A stretch of 64,000 bases of DNA from Carya illinoinensis (GCF_018687715.1 NC_056760.1:6423501-6487500); one strand, 5' to 3'; shown: positions 51,701-63,420, numbered from the stretch's first letter. Numbers and translations: made by a program. Notes: generated by a model not told the origin, from the sequence alone.

Positions 51701-53692
51701 TTAAGATTGGAAGATAACTTCTTTCTGGACTCTTATTTTTTATTAATCATCAAAATAAAGAAGTTAATTGCAGACTTATTGATATCAAAGACATAAAGTT
51801 CCAAATCAATAGGTAACTTATTTTAGTAGTCACTTAACTTCTAAAGGTCGTTCATATGAGTTGCTAGTTGAAACATTTAACTACGCAAAAAAATTTACTC
51901 TATCTTTATGTAAAATAAATTACACATAGGGAGACAGCCAGAGCTTAATTTTGTCTTCTGAAAGAACAAGTTCAAGAACCATACTCCTTCGGTCTTCAAA
52001 ATCCTAGCTGTGCAATGCAAACCACTCCTGTATGTAATCCCATGTGCTTCAGTATTGTGCTTTTGCAACTTCACCTAATAAATTACAAAAGCAGGGAAAT
52101 ATGCAAGATAAGTTCAGTCGTTTACAGGTCACAAATGCTAATCTTTTTAAGATGTTAAGAGATCCTTACTGACCTAATTTCATCAATAACCATTTAAGGT
52201 TGCATTGTTTATCTAAAAAGAAGCTGAAACAAAACCCGAGTCATGATAATGGTGGCAAGGATGAGACATCAAATACTATTTGACCAAAGTTTTCTTAAGA
52301 AAAATACAAGCAAAAAAAAGTGCTGTATACCATTCAATTGTCGTGATAGGACCTATTTAGGTCTGGCTTGGATAGCAAGATACTCTCATCTCATATCATC
52401 TCATCTCATACCATCTCATTTCAATATCCAAACACCACAAATACAAATACTTTTCAATTTCAACTGTTCAACTTTTTCACCTAATTAACCGCTAGGAGTT
52501 GGCTCAAGTGGTAAAGGCCTTGGACTTGAGGGTATGCTCCCCTAAGTCTAAGGTTCAAATCCCCTTGAATGCAAACAATCCATAGAAGCTATTGGACTGG
52601 AGGATTTTTCCCTTTGAATTACCCGAGGTGCACTTGCGGGAAACTCCTTGTGGAGGGCTTGTGCACCCCGGGATAAGTCGAGACACTGTTCCTAGACAGC
52701 CGGTACCAATAAAAAAAATAAAAATTCATTACCTAATCATTATAGCTTTCACAAACTTCCAAACAAAATAAAAAATAATTCATCTTTTTTAAACCCCAAA
52801 ACAAGAATAATATTAAAAAATTATATTCTAACATTATTTTAACTTTATATTATTTTTATTCAAATTTTTCTCTTTCGTTTTCCAAAATCACATAAACATT
52901 TTAACTCAAACTATTTTACTACTATTCACAAACTATTTCACTACTATTAACATTTAATCTCATCTCAGTATCCAAACGAAGCCTAGTCTGTTTGAGTTGT
53001 GATGATAACTCGAGCAAAGAACTTAATCAGCAATCGTTTGTCCTTTACATAGTATTGCGTATACAAGCATTCACCTTATTCATACAAGGCTTTTAATAAA
53101 GAGAAACGCTCAATTCTTGAACTGGAAGAAATAATTGCTTTAAATGAAAGCCTCGTTCATACTCATGCTTCCTTTCCTTTATTGATTACGAAAATGAGCT
53201 ACAAAAGTGGTTATTAGTTTATTTCATAATTTTGTCCCAGAAGCACATTATCTACTTTAGCATCTTCCAAAGATAACGCTCTTAAAAATGCTATTTTTAA
53301 TAAATGTGATTGAGATAATAAATTAGACCAATAGCAATCGAAATCCCAAATCCCACCTTTATAGGGCACTCTTGACTTGAACTCACTCGCTATGTTGTCA
53401 TCTGATTAATCATGGAAAAAGAAACAAGATTTTTCCCAAATTAAAATGTTGGGATTAATACACTCCAGCCCCTACTATTTTTTTTTTTTTTTTTTTGAAG
53501 CTCAGCCCCTACTAATTTGACTTTGAAACATGGCAATATGCAGGATGTCTCTGCGTTTATATAGAATACATACATACATCATACATTATATATACTTACC
53601 TTGACTGTGTCGAAGGGGTGGCCGATGATGACAGTGGCAACACCGGCGATCAAGCCTGCCACGTAGTCCTTGTAACCGGAACTCTCCCCCAT
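48767..53692 (-). CDS. BAC1: Mitochondrial basic amino acid (arginine) carrier, BAC1-like, eight exons
   Basis: All exons keep phase 0: 53692-53600, 52074-51985, 50073-49972, 49799-49695, 49603-49505, 49435-49247, 49163-49065 and 48901-48767. The protein is 303 residues, the usual size of a mitochondrial carrier. All three repeats carry the PX[D/E]XX[K/R] signature: PFDTVK (26-31), PSELLK (125-130) and PLDVAK (233-238). This implies six membrane segments in the inner mitochondrial membrane. Stretches such as VKLQKHNTEAHGI, CRMQVQGTDSMVP, LRESAGNAVFFSVYEY and AFPANAAAIVTWE match the plant BAC1 group, which exchanges arginine, lysine, ornithine and histidine and supports arginine breakdown by mitochondrial arginase. 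The start is the AUG before GESSGYKDYVAG, where family similarity begins. Every domain is intact, so the gene looks functional. Introns 1 and 2 are long and contain SINE, LINE and MITE insertions. BAC1 rather than a general carrier is from family resemblance. Confidence 0.93.
51221..51454 (+). mobile_element. tRNA-derived SINE, copy 1 (carrier intron 2)
   Basis: Begins AACCCCTAGGGGTTGGCTTA and has an A-box-like GGCTTAAGTAGTAAAGGC (51235-51252). The B-box-like GATTCAAATCC is at 51287-51297. The body contains GGATTTTTCCCTTGAATTA and ends in a 13-base A-run. This layout (A box, B box, body, A-tail) is that of a Pol III-transcribed SINE. It matches the copy at 52487 along its whole length. Confidence 0.8.
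51471..51526 (-). mobile_element. Minimal LINE 3' tail with target-site duplication
   Basis: 56 bp corresponding to the last bases of the LINE 3' end seen elsewhere here (ATTGTCTTTCTTACTTATCC then A-rich on the minus strand). It is flanked by TGGCAGACAGGA (51457-51468) and TGGTAGACAGGA (51527-51538), a 12-bp TSD with one difference. An extreme 5' truncation landing directly after the SINE tail. Confidence 0.6.
52361..52986. repeat. MITE-like element, copy F, interrupted by a SINE (carrier intron 1)
   Basis: Left end CTTGGATAGCAAGATACTCT with CATCTCATATCATCTCATCT. Core AATAATATTAAAAAATTATA. Right end AATCTCATCTCAGTATCCAA then ACGAAGC, inverted to the left end. The SINE at 52487-52724 splits it. 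Without the SINE it is about 390 bp, longer than the other copies. Confidence 0.6.
52487..52724 (+). mobile_element. tRNA-derived SINE, copy 2, inside MITE copy F
   Basis: A-box-like GGCTCAAGTGGTAAAGGCC (52501-52519), B box GGTTCAAATCC (52552-52562, matching the tRNA consensus GGTTCRANTCC), a body similar to copy 1, and an A-rich tail ending at about 52724. A 7-bp TSD (ACCTAAT) is present at 52479-52485 and 52731-52737. Confidence 0.85.
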
Positions 53693-55467
53693 CTTTCTCT
53701 GTCTTCCTCGTTCGCTCTACTTTCCCTCTCTGAAACTCTCTTTTCGGCGGCTACTTCGGGACTATCATGGGAGTCCTAGTCACTATCGGTCTATGGCATA
53801 CAATGTTCATGCGCTGAAAGACACAAAAGTACTACGGAAGCTTTTATGACTTGCTCGCCCAATCGTAAAGCCTTTTGAAGCCCTTTTCGTATCGCAGAAA
53901 AACTCAAGGTCCAAACTTTAAGCAAAACTGGTTTCGCCAAACAAAGAAAAGTAACGAAAAGAAGGTTTAATACCATAAAAAAGATACAGTAATAAAGCTC
54001 GCGACCAATAAATAAATAATAATAACTTTTGCCCGTAAAGCAGAAGAAAAAAATCTTGTTTGTTTAATGGGTTTTACTCTTACTCTGTCTGTTTGTCTTC
54101 TCTTCGATCATTGTGTTCTTTTCGTTTATATTTTCTCCTCGCCTACATAGATCTCCGGATACGGCAAATTAGGCCGATTGGTTAACAAAATTTAAAACAG
54201 CCCGTTTCATCTCATCTTATCATTATAATTTTTTTAAATCTCTATATAAAATATAATAAATAATTTAAAATTTTTAAATCTTAATATAAAATTAATATTA
54301 AAAAATTATATTATAAAAATATTTTATTTATTATTATTTAAAACATTTCATTTTATCTCATCTCATCTGTGTAACTAAACGGACTACAATTATCATATTT
54401 AGGACATGTTTGGAATTGCATTAAGAATTTTAAAAATTGTTTAAATAGCCTTAAAAAAATTTTAATTAAAAAAAATTGTTTAAATATTATATATTAAAAT
54501 ATTTTTTAATCTCAAATCAGCTAAATAATACGTTTGGACAACATTTTGATGATTTTCCTCAAATATACTTTTTCAAATAATTTAAAATGTAGTTTCAATT
54601 TTATTATGATTGTCAATAGACGAATATACCTATACGAGTTTTAGATAATTTTAACTTTCAAAATTTTAAGAATATGGTCATAATCTTTAAAACATCAAAT
54701 AATCTTTTATGTCATTTTTATCTTAAAAAGTAATTTTTTTTAATTTGTTTTAAAACTAATGTAACATATTTAAAAGTGTTTTAAATTGATGATTGCCAAA
54801 CAATAAATAACTTTTTAATAACAAAACTTATTAGTTAAGTTAGAAGCTATAAGCTCTAAATCTATAAACTATATTTCTCGCCGCAATCTCAAACTAGTTA
54901 TTAATTTACAACATATTCAACAGCAGAGTCGACTTTTATTGAGCTACATTGATAAAAATAAATTTAAAATATCATATTAAGTTACATGTTTATTAATTTA
55001 CAAAATATATGGTGAATAAAATATCTCTCTTTATATACATAGATAAGTTTCTGGCTACAAGTATTGAAATATACTACCATAGATAAATCATTTGGGGCTG
55101 AAGCTCGTTAATGGAACAAACTGAGATTCAAGCCCCTGCTTATCTAATCATGATTGTGGCACTTTTGTCCGTGAACTTAGGGTGAGTTATCTTTTAGCTC
55201 ATCAACAGAAATACGATCAAAATTCAAAGGCCACCTTCACATAAGATTCGAGAATCTTTTCCAGCCAATACGTCTTACAAAGCTAGGTTGGAGCCGACAG
55301 GAATCATATGATTTATATCCGAAGATGGTTAAAATTTCTATAAAACATGATAAACATATCTAAAAATACCATTTACAGGTTTAAGGAATTTCCATGACAG
55401 ATCTCAAACAACAGAAAGAAGGTAATAGCAGTGAAGGGTCGGCATTATACTTCTTTTTGTATGTGTC
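53693..55467. other. Promoter side of the carrier gene and intergenic DNA
   Basis: The likely carrier 5' UTR and promoter occupy roughly 53693-54170; the minus-strand frame at 53791-53976 shows no domain. After MITE copy G the sequence to 55467 is AT-rich without recognised features. Confidence 0.35.
54172..54388. repeat. MITE-like AT-rich element, copy G
   Basis: CCGATTGGTTAACAAAATTT at the left, TTCATCTCATCTTATCATTA inside, core AATATTAAAAAATTATATTA, then TTTTATCTCATCTCATCTGT and a right end GTAACTAAACGG. Same family layout as copy A. Confidence 0.55.
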
Positions 55468-55882
55468 TGTTACGGGCTAAACTCAGAGAATCTGCAAAGG
55501 AGTTGCAGGGAAGATGCTGGGAATTGTTGTAGCACGGGGAAGAGAAGTGATAGTTAAATCTGTTAGCAAATGAAGTGCTGCGTTTTGAAAAGAATGAAGT
55601 GGACGTGAAGTGGTGTCGTTTAGTTTAATAGAACGGCGTCGTTTGTTGTATTCAGAAATGTAATAATTGTAGAGTCTTTTGATACGCAACATTTTGTGTT
55701 TCTTTTATGTACAAAGGCCGTTACAGAGGGAGGAGATGAAAGTCTATAAAAGGAAGGGAAACAACGGAAAGGATATCAAGAACTTAATTCAGAATCAATT
55801 CTTCTCTTCATTCTTCTCTCTTTTCTTCATCATTTTCTGGAGATTGACTATCTCCAAATAAGTCACATTTGGGTCCGTAACA
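55468..55882. mobile_element. Solo LTR with 5-bp TSD GTGTC
   Basis: The 415-bp block starts TGTTACGGGC and ends GTCCGTAACA. The terminal 8 bases (TGTTACGG / CCGTAACA) are perfect inverted repeats, the hallmark of an LTR. GTGTC flanks it on both sides (55463-55467 and 55883-55887). Inside are a TATA-like CTATAAAAGG (about 55745) and a CT-rich leader-like tract (TTCTCTTCATTCTTCTCTC), as expected of the U3/R region when read on the plus strand. No internal region remains. It lies about 290 bp beyond the DEG15 stop codon, possibly within or near its 3' flank. Confidence 0.85.
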
Positions 55883-56175
55883 GTGTCTTGGTACAATACA
55901 CAAAATAAAAGAACTGCGTCTGGTACAGTACCTCTTTCACACATGCATATGTAGTGTTTTTCTTTAACACAAGAATTGCGAAGTGTTCCACCAAACCATC
56001 CATGGTTCATCCGATCTGTGAGAGTGGCGGCAGGCAGAAACCTATCATATGATAAGACTATAGGACCTGATCGCTTTGAGAATGAAGCCTGACAGAAACC
56101 TGTCCCTTAATAGGCTATTGGACCGTATCTCGCTCTGGCTGTTGATACCATCACTACAAAAAAATTGACAAATGT

Positions 56176-59100
56176 TCATAACTTGCTAGGGATAATTACA
56201 TTAGAAAGCCTTTCCACCTTGCCAAGTTGGAAGGGCTTTTTAAGCAACCCCTCTCTTTCCGCCATAAATTTAGCGAAACGGGAACCTTTCCCTTCCTTGT
56301 CGTTATCTTCTCCTAGTGTCTTGGGCAGATTAGGCAAAGGAGGGGGCTTGGGGGATAGCGATGGCATCAGTGCCCATACAGAGGAAAGGTGTTCATTTGG
56401 CTGATCAAGGACTTGCAGAAGTGACCGATCCTGCATATCTGTTAGAAGATAAAGCAAATTCATCAATTACCACAAGCATACTTTCTAGCTCCGGAAACTA
56501 AAATGAAGATTGTTGCTATTCATTCAGAAGAGTCTAATCTTGTTATCTCACAACAAAATAAAGACTGCTGTTTTGAATTTCAGTAGAATACAGTTTCAGG
56601 TTTTTCTAATTTTCAGTGCCAGAATTCGTTTTGTTATGCTTGTTTAAATTTCAACTGAATAAAAAGTTTTAAATTCTGGTGCCTAAAATACATATCTAGC
56701 CAAAAAGCTACCCAATTCTCTGATAAGCTTGAGCTTTTATAATTTGTGAAACTGAATTGGAATTGTCACTTTTTATAATAGAAATGGAACCTTTTTTAAA
56801 TAACATGGTAATGATAAGAAAATACTGAATCATCTAATTTTCCATGTGGTTGGAAAGGGCCAATAGATCATAACCTTTTGAGAAATTGAATATTGGTTCC
56901 AGAGCGGCACATGGAATGCTGAAGTTCAGATGAGGTATAACCGTTCCACCACTATGCCTTGCATTGCTGTATCAACGAAATGTAAAAACTTATCGGCAAA
57001 CTTTCAGGAACTTATAAATAAATGTACTGTGTATAGCACACTGGGTAAAGTGTTTATATGGCATAATTTGATTTGGAAGACAATTTTAAAATTTGAATCT
57101 TACAAATCAAATCTAACCATTTAAGTGATGGAGATAGTGTGCTCTACACACCAACTTAAGAATATAATAACTCATAAATATAACAAGTATGCTTGAAATC
57201 TGAATGAAGCTGATGATGATGGAAAAAGTCAAATTTGGACATTATATGGTTTTGTCGAATCATTTGATGCCTACCATTGGTTCCCATCCTAGAGTTTTAA
57301 ATGATACAGCTAAAAAAAACAAAAAAATCAAGTATGAGAGTAAGCATCACCAACTTTAATGAAGGAAATATAGAATTCATTGGTTTCTGCTTTCCTTTCT
57401 TGTTAGCATCTACTTAAAAATCCAGGAATAAAAACCCACCAATCGTACCATATCACAAGTTACAACACAAAAGCATGGAACTGGAACTTAACTTCGTGGG
57501 TGCATCAAATTTAAAGCAGGGGGAAAAATTGCACACACCCCCTCCCTTACTCTCTAACTTGCAATATCATATTTACTTCTGCATAGTTTCAGTCACTGTA
57601 CCTTGTAACAAGCCCGATCATATGACCATCTGAATTGACAACAGCACCACCACTACCACCAGGATGGACAGCAGCTGTTGTTTCAAGCATCACAGGATAG
57701 TGTCCCTGTGTGTTTCCTTCTTGATTGAATGGATAGGAGTGAATCTTTGCTTGGACCACTTTTGTAACGACGCCAGAACAAACAGATGGGAAGAAGCCTG
57801 ATAGGGATTTGAAAGCAGAAACATATGTAAAGTCTTGCCCAACTTTATTTAGAATGAAAAAGGACCTATTCTGGCTTTCATTTAGTTGAATATACAGAGG
57901 ATATAGAAGAGAAACTAATCCGCACTTAAAACTAAATCTCCAATCTCTAGGCAATGCCACATATTGAGGTGAAGAACTAGTTTGAACAAAATAAATATTA
58001 CCGTGTTAGGCTCATCATTTTGTTTAATAGTTAAGGTTCAATTTATTAAAGAAAGATTACCAGGATTAGCAATGTCATGCAATTCATTACATAACTCTCT
58101 CTTATGTGTAGTAGTAAGAGCACTTCGTCTCTTATGTGTAGTAGTAAGAGTACTTCTAAAGCTTGTAGCCTTGTGCTAAGATATATCAGACTATCAGAAT
58201 GCCAAACATATGAGAAGGGCTATAAAAGTCTTTTTGTAATGAAATAACAATGAATTAAAAGTTACCTAAGAAAAGATAATTCATCACATGAAAAGAGCAA
58301 TACATTGAAAAAAGTTCTGTAAGACACATACAAAAGTCCTAGAAATGCAGCAAAGATTAATGTTTAAGATGTCATGTCACCACAATGCAATATGGGATTT
58401 CAACCAACCAAAGGCAAAGCAAGTGGGGTGGAGGCCAAAGCTTGATGGACTAGGTTTTGAGTCTATTGAGCCGCAGAATGCCTTTTGGTTGGAGAGGCCT
58501 TTTGAAGAGAGGCGGAGGTTTATGGTGTGGTAAGAAAAATGGTCAAAGACAAAATGCCCGGTCCAAACGGTTTTTCTATGGGATTCTTTCAAGCATGTTG
58601 GGAGTGTGAAGGAGGATCTAATGAAGGTGTTCCATGAACTGTTCTCAGCTGGAAATTTTGAGAAAAGCCTAAAATTCACATTTATTGCATTGATTCCTAA
58701 GAAGATTGGGGCATCAGAGGTAAAGGATTTTAGGCCCAATTAGCCATGTCCATGGGGTATACAAGATCATCTCCAAGGTACTTGCAAATCGCTTGGGGGA
58801 GGTCTTGGGGAAGATCATTATGAAACCACAAAATGCATTTGTAAGCGGTAGGCAAATTCTGGACTCAACTTTTATCGCCAATGATTGTCTGGATAGCATA
58901 TTAAAATATGGCATTATAGAGATCCTATGTAAGCTTGGATATGGAGAAGGCCCACGATCACACAAACTTGGACTTCCTACTGTACTTACTAGGGAGGCAC
59001 GGATTTGGGGAGAGATGGTGTTCGTGGACCAGATGGTGCATTTCAACGGCGATATTTTTAGTTTTGATAAATGGCAGTCCAGTTGGTTTCTTTAGCAGTT

Positions 59101-62100
59101 CCCAAGGCCTAAGACAAGGGCATCTGTTGTCCCCACTCCTCTTTGTCATTATTATGGAGGCACTTAGCAAGATGATATCGGCTTTGGTCATGAATGGCTT
59201 TATGGCTGGCTTCTCGGTTGGTGATCCCAATAGGGGTTTTATTAACATTTCTCTATTGTTTGCAAATGACACACTAGTATTTTGTGAGGCAGACCAAACC
59301 TAGCTACGAGCATTGAAGGCACTTCCACTCTGTTTTGAAGTAGTGTCCGGTTTGAGAGTGAACTTTGATAAATCAGAGTTAGTGCCAGTCGGAAGGGTTA
59401 ACAACATTCGGCAATTGGCCAACACACTTGGATGTAAGGTTTCCTCTCTTCCTATGGATTACTGGCTGCCTCAAGGGCTATATCAATTTGGGATATAGTG
59501 ATTGAGAAGATAGAACAAAGATTGGCAAGGTGGAAGAGGTTGTACTTGTATAAAGGTGGTCAAATTACCTTAATTAAGAATACTCTTTCTAATTTACCAA
59601 CATATTTTTTTGTCTCTATTCCCTATTCCAACTATCGTGACGGCCCGAATTGAAAAACTTCACAGTGATTTCTTATAGAGTGGTGTGAGAGATGAATCCA
59701 AATTCCATCTTGTCAATTGAGACAAGGTATGTACTCCAATCTCCTTTGGTGGGTTGGGAATAAGAAATATGAAAATTTTCAATTGGGCCTTACTTGGGAA
59801 ATGGTTATGGAGATATAATATGGAACTAAATGCCTTATGGAAGTCGGTGGTTGATTACAAATATGGAAGTTTTTGGGGGGCTAGTGTACTAGAGAGGTAA
59901 GTGGGGCTTATGGAGTGGGGGTTTGGAAGCACATCAGATAAAGGTAGGGGGTTTTTACTCGCAATACTAAATTTGAGCTAGGAGCGGGATCTAGAATAAA
60001 ATTTTGGAGTGATATATGGTGTGGAAATAATGCCCTAAAAGACTCATTTCCTTCAGTTTTCTAGGTTATAGGTGACCAAGAAGCTTCAGTGGCAGAACTC
60101 ATAGTGTTATCAGAGTCCAATGGAACATCACTTTCAGTAGGGACGCACAAGATTGGGATGTTAGCAGCTTCGGGGACTTTTTTAGCCTGTTGAACTTCGC
60201 GAAACCAAATAGGCAATGAGCTGACACGTTGTGGTGGGTACCTGCAGGTAAGGGCATATTCTCAATTCAATCCTTCTACAAGTCCCTCACGCACTCACTA
60301 AATAATAATTTCCCATGGAGAAGGATTGGCAGAATAAAGAGTCTCCCAAAGTGGCATTCTTTACTTGGAAAGCTTCCCTAGGTAAGATTTTGACAACAGA
60401 TAATCTGAAGAAGCACATGGTGATTATATAAGATTGGTATTGCATGTGTAAGAAATCCGATGAGACTGTAGATCATATCTTACTACATTGTGAGATTGCT
60501 AGAGCATTGTGGAATGAAATGTTTGACTTTTTGGCCAGCTGGACAGATCCAAGAGGTTTTCCACATATCAAAGCCTTGTGGAAGATGGTACCTATCTATA
60601 TTATGTGGTGCTTGTGGTAGGAGCGTAACGACCGGACATTTAAAGATAAGGAGCGGTCAATAGAGGAACTTAGATCTTTATTTTTTAGAACTTTACTCCT
60701 ATAAGCCATAGCTGTAAACTTTAATGGCCTAGATATTCATGATTTTCTTGTTTCTGTTGCTGCGACCTAGATAGGTCTTATCTCTTGTATACCTTCTCGT
60801 GTACTTGGGGCTATGCCTATCATCAATACAATCATTTACTTATTAAAAAAAAGCAGAGAAATAATGAGAGCAAAGCTATACCACATCTTGGGCCAAATAG
60901 TCCATGTCCAAGCACATATGCCCTTGATCCTAAAGATGGGCATTCAAAGTCCATGATGATAGGTGAAAGCTGATCAGGAACATCGTCAAGCTGCAGCAGC
61001 GCAACATCCAAAGGCCCTTTACAAACATACACTACTCTAGCATCACACCAAACCCAGGGCTTTGTATGATCCAGGCGAATGCGTATCTTTCTGCGGCCTC
61101 CATAAGACTCACTCAATTTATATCCCTCATGCTCATCATCAACAGAGTGATTCACAGTCCCCAGCAAGTTTGGAAGAAAACTCTGATTCTTGTCATTGCC
61201 TTTAACTCTATTTTGCTGCAGAGATGCAGATTCCTCAGACAGGAAGGAAAACTTTTCTGATTTGGTTCCACAAGTTGCACTTCCTACAGTAGTTTTACCG
61301 AATCTAAGCGGTTCTAACAGGTGGGCATTTGTAAGTATCAGGCCTTGGTTGTTAAGCAGAATTCCAGATGCCCAAACTCCATCATCAATAGTAACAAGAC
61401 AAATGGCAGTCATTGCCTTCTCAACCGGTAACTGAGAAGGGTAATGAGAATTAAGGTGCTTGTGGACTTGGCCGGAGGACCCATCTAAGTCTTCACCATT
61501 AGTGATAAATATTTTTCTGACAGCACTCGAGTTTCCATTGCTATAACAAATCCTTTTTTCTCCATTTGGGGGCACCTTCTGCAATAACTCACTGCAAGCA
61601 GCTGCAATGGCTTCCCATGGAATCACCAGCTGTTACCCAGGGCTAACGTTTTGCACCATGAGTTAATTATGAGAAAGTTTAACTATTTGAATGAGAGAAA
61701 ATTTCTCAAATTTACCTGAACTTCAGCAGAACTGGCCTTTTGCCTTAATGGTTTAATAAGAATACCAATGAGATGTGCATGCTCATCAAAAACTGGACCA
61801 CCCTCCATTCCTGACAGATTAAAAATTAAAAGTAATGAGGAACCGATATCCATGAATGAGGAATGGGGAATCTAACAAGAGACAAAACGCACCAGGAAGA
61901 CCTCGTATGTCAGCCATCAGCAATGATCTATTCAATGAACTAGGAGGGTAGCAGTTAGCAATAGATCCCACTGATATACTGATGCAAGCAGCCAAATGAT
62001 TAAATCAAGCAGAAAAATGAGGTAAAAAATGAAACAATGAGAGAGTGAGGGTTGGAGGAACAAAAACTTTTTATTTTGATAAGTAAAAGCAATTATATTA

Positions 62101-63035
62101 TAAGCACAAGGGGTGCAACCTGAGTACACAAGGATAATTAGACCTCAACAACTGAGTGCCCACAATGTGTATCTAACTCAAATGATCTGCAAGGATAATT
62201 ACCTGTGATTTCCTCCCAAATAAGTATGGGGTGGTGGATAAGGCCTGGGGTTCGAGTCCCCTTAGGTGCATGTGTAAATTTGACAAGTAAAAAACAATTA
62301 CGACAACTAGAGGCCATGGACATCATGTTATTTAAACATCTCCTCTGTTCAACAGGGGAGATGAAGAACTTCAACTCAATCTGGAGATAATGGTGCCACA
62401 TGAAATTATTTCAGCCACCATGCAACAAAAATGAAAGCTAAAAAATTACAACAAAAAAAAATGGTACCATAAGAAAAATAGAGAAGTGAAAAAGACAAAG
62501 ATGCTTATAGAGGAGAACATCCCTTACTAGATTAAAATGAAGAAAATGCTATCTAACTTACAATTTTACTTACATAACCATACGTGTTAATGTGTCAACT
62601 ATTGAAAATGATGAAAATTTTAAAGTTTGAAATTTAAAATTTAAATTAAAAAAGAAAATATTGATAAAATGGGATTGCCACTCAGTACGTATAATATTGT
62701 GCATAAAATTATACGTACGTGTAGCACTACTCTTAAAATAATGCTAATGCAATAAAGGCAGAAGACGCCTTTTAAACAAATTTGAGATGCTAAAATGTTA
62801 TTACTTGTCAAAAAAAAAAAAAAAATTGAGATTAAGTTTCAATCCAACATGCTGTTCAAAATGGAAGCTTGTCAAGAAAGTAATTCGAAGTTGTAACACA
62901 ACATATATTCATGTTTTAAAGAAAACAGTACCTGTTAAAGAAGTGCATAGGAGACAGGACACCAAAAGGAGAACCCACTGACAGAAGGAAATCCCCCCTC
63001 TTATTCAAGGATGATATGATGATGTTTGGCACATC
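56176..63035 (-). CDS. DEG15: Peroxisomal (glyoxysomal) processing protease DEG15, C-terminal part; 5' end outside window
   Basis: Seven exons join in frame: 63035-62932, 61978-61893, 61810-61716, 61629-60882, 57797-57602, 56966-56875 and 56438-56176. They give about 527 residues; the plant protein is about 700, so the N-terminal part lies right of the window. The trypsin-like triad is visible: His in [12 protein letters not shown], Asp in [12 protein letters not shown], Ser in [20 protein letters not shown]. The protein ends in SKL, a textbook PTS1 signal, so it acts in the peroxisome matrix. DEG15/TYSND1 removes the PTS2 presequence from imported enzymes such as thiolase and malate dehydrogenase. 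[30 protein letters not shown] and [19 protein letters not shown] match the family well. All splice sites are GT/AG. The 3.1-kb intron between the exons ending at 60882 and starting at 57797 contains an opposite-strand LINE. The gene looks intact in the part seen. Confidence 0.92.
58345..60852 (+). mobile_element. 5'-truncated L1-type LINE in DEG15 intron, antisense to the gene
   Basis: Plus-strand pieces of ORF2 run in normal order with stops and shifts. Before the [14 protein letters not shown] and [14 protein letters not shown], then [11 protein letters not shown] and [11 protein letters not shown] core: [20 protein letters not shown], then [10 protein letters not shown] where the catalytic Asp-Asp reads Asn-Asp. 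Then [18 protein letters not shown]. The zf-RVT C-terminus at about 60350-60620 contains [19 protein letters not shown]. The tail (TCATTTACTTATT and an A-run) ends at about 60852, 30 bases from the DEG15 exon edge at 60882. Frame breaks and the changed catalytic residue show it is inactive. Its 5' boundary is not certain. Confidence 0.82.
62068..62150 (-). mobile_element. Short LINE 3' tail fragment in DEG15 intron
   Basis: Minus-strand end matches the other LINE tails: CTTGTGTACTCAGGTTGCAC, then CTTATAATATAATTGCTTTT, ACTTATCAAAATAAAAAG. No coding part remains. Right boundary approximate. Confidence 0.55.
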
Positions 63036-63103
63036 CTGCATAACAAGATTTCACTGGTCACTCTCTTCTTCTTCTTCTTCTTCTTCTTCTTCATTTTTTT
63101 TTT

Positions 63104-63420
63104 TTTTGATAAGTACAAAGATTCTATTAAAAAGCACAAAAGGCACAATTTATATAGACAGGAAATGTAAAAGACATACACCTATCAAGGATAAAACAAA
63201 TACAAAAAAATCATAAAAGTTGAGCCCATTAAAGTCTATAGGAGCCACCCAAAGGAAGAGAGTTGAAGAAAGTTTTGAGTTCTCTAGCATCCATTCACGA
63301 TCCTAAAAACTCTAACATCCATTTCCAAGTAGCGAGCATAAGAGACAAGGACTATTTTCCACACCGTTGCGATTTGTGGGCTGCCACCTAACCCTCTATA
63401 AGAATAGAATAGGTCCAATC
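63104..63420 (-). mobile_element. LINE 3' end fragment near the right edge (DEG15 intron)
   Basis: Minus strand shows degenerate ORF2 C-terminal text (PIDFNGLNFYDFFVFVLSL, like VDFNGMALHEFLVSIV in the 4531 copy) and a tail ending TTGTACTTATC plus a 12-base A-run at about 63099. A (TTC)n microsatellite (63061-63092) directly adjoins the tail. Confidence 0.6.

Noticed and set aside
58935..59303. LINE reverse transcriptase frame as a possible host gene
   Set aside because: It is part of a truncated, shifted LINE with an altered catalytic Asp and lies in a DEG15 intron.
62215..62275. Possible tRNA-like or SINE fragment with GGTTCGAGTCC
   Set aside because: The B box is good, but no A box or cloverleaf could be drawn and no tail was found; too little to call.
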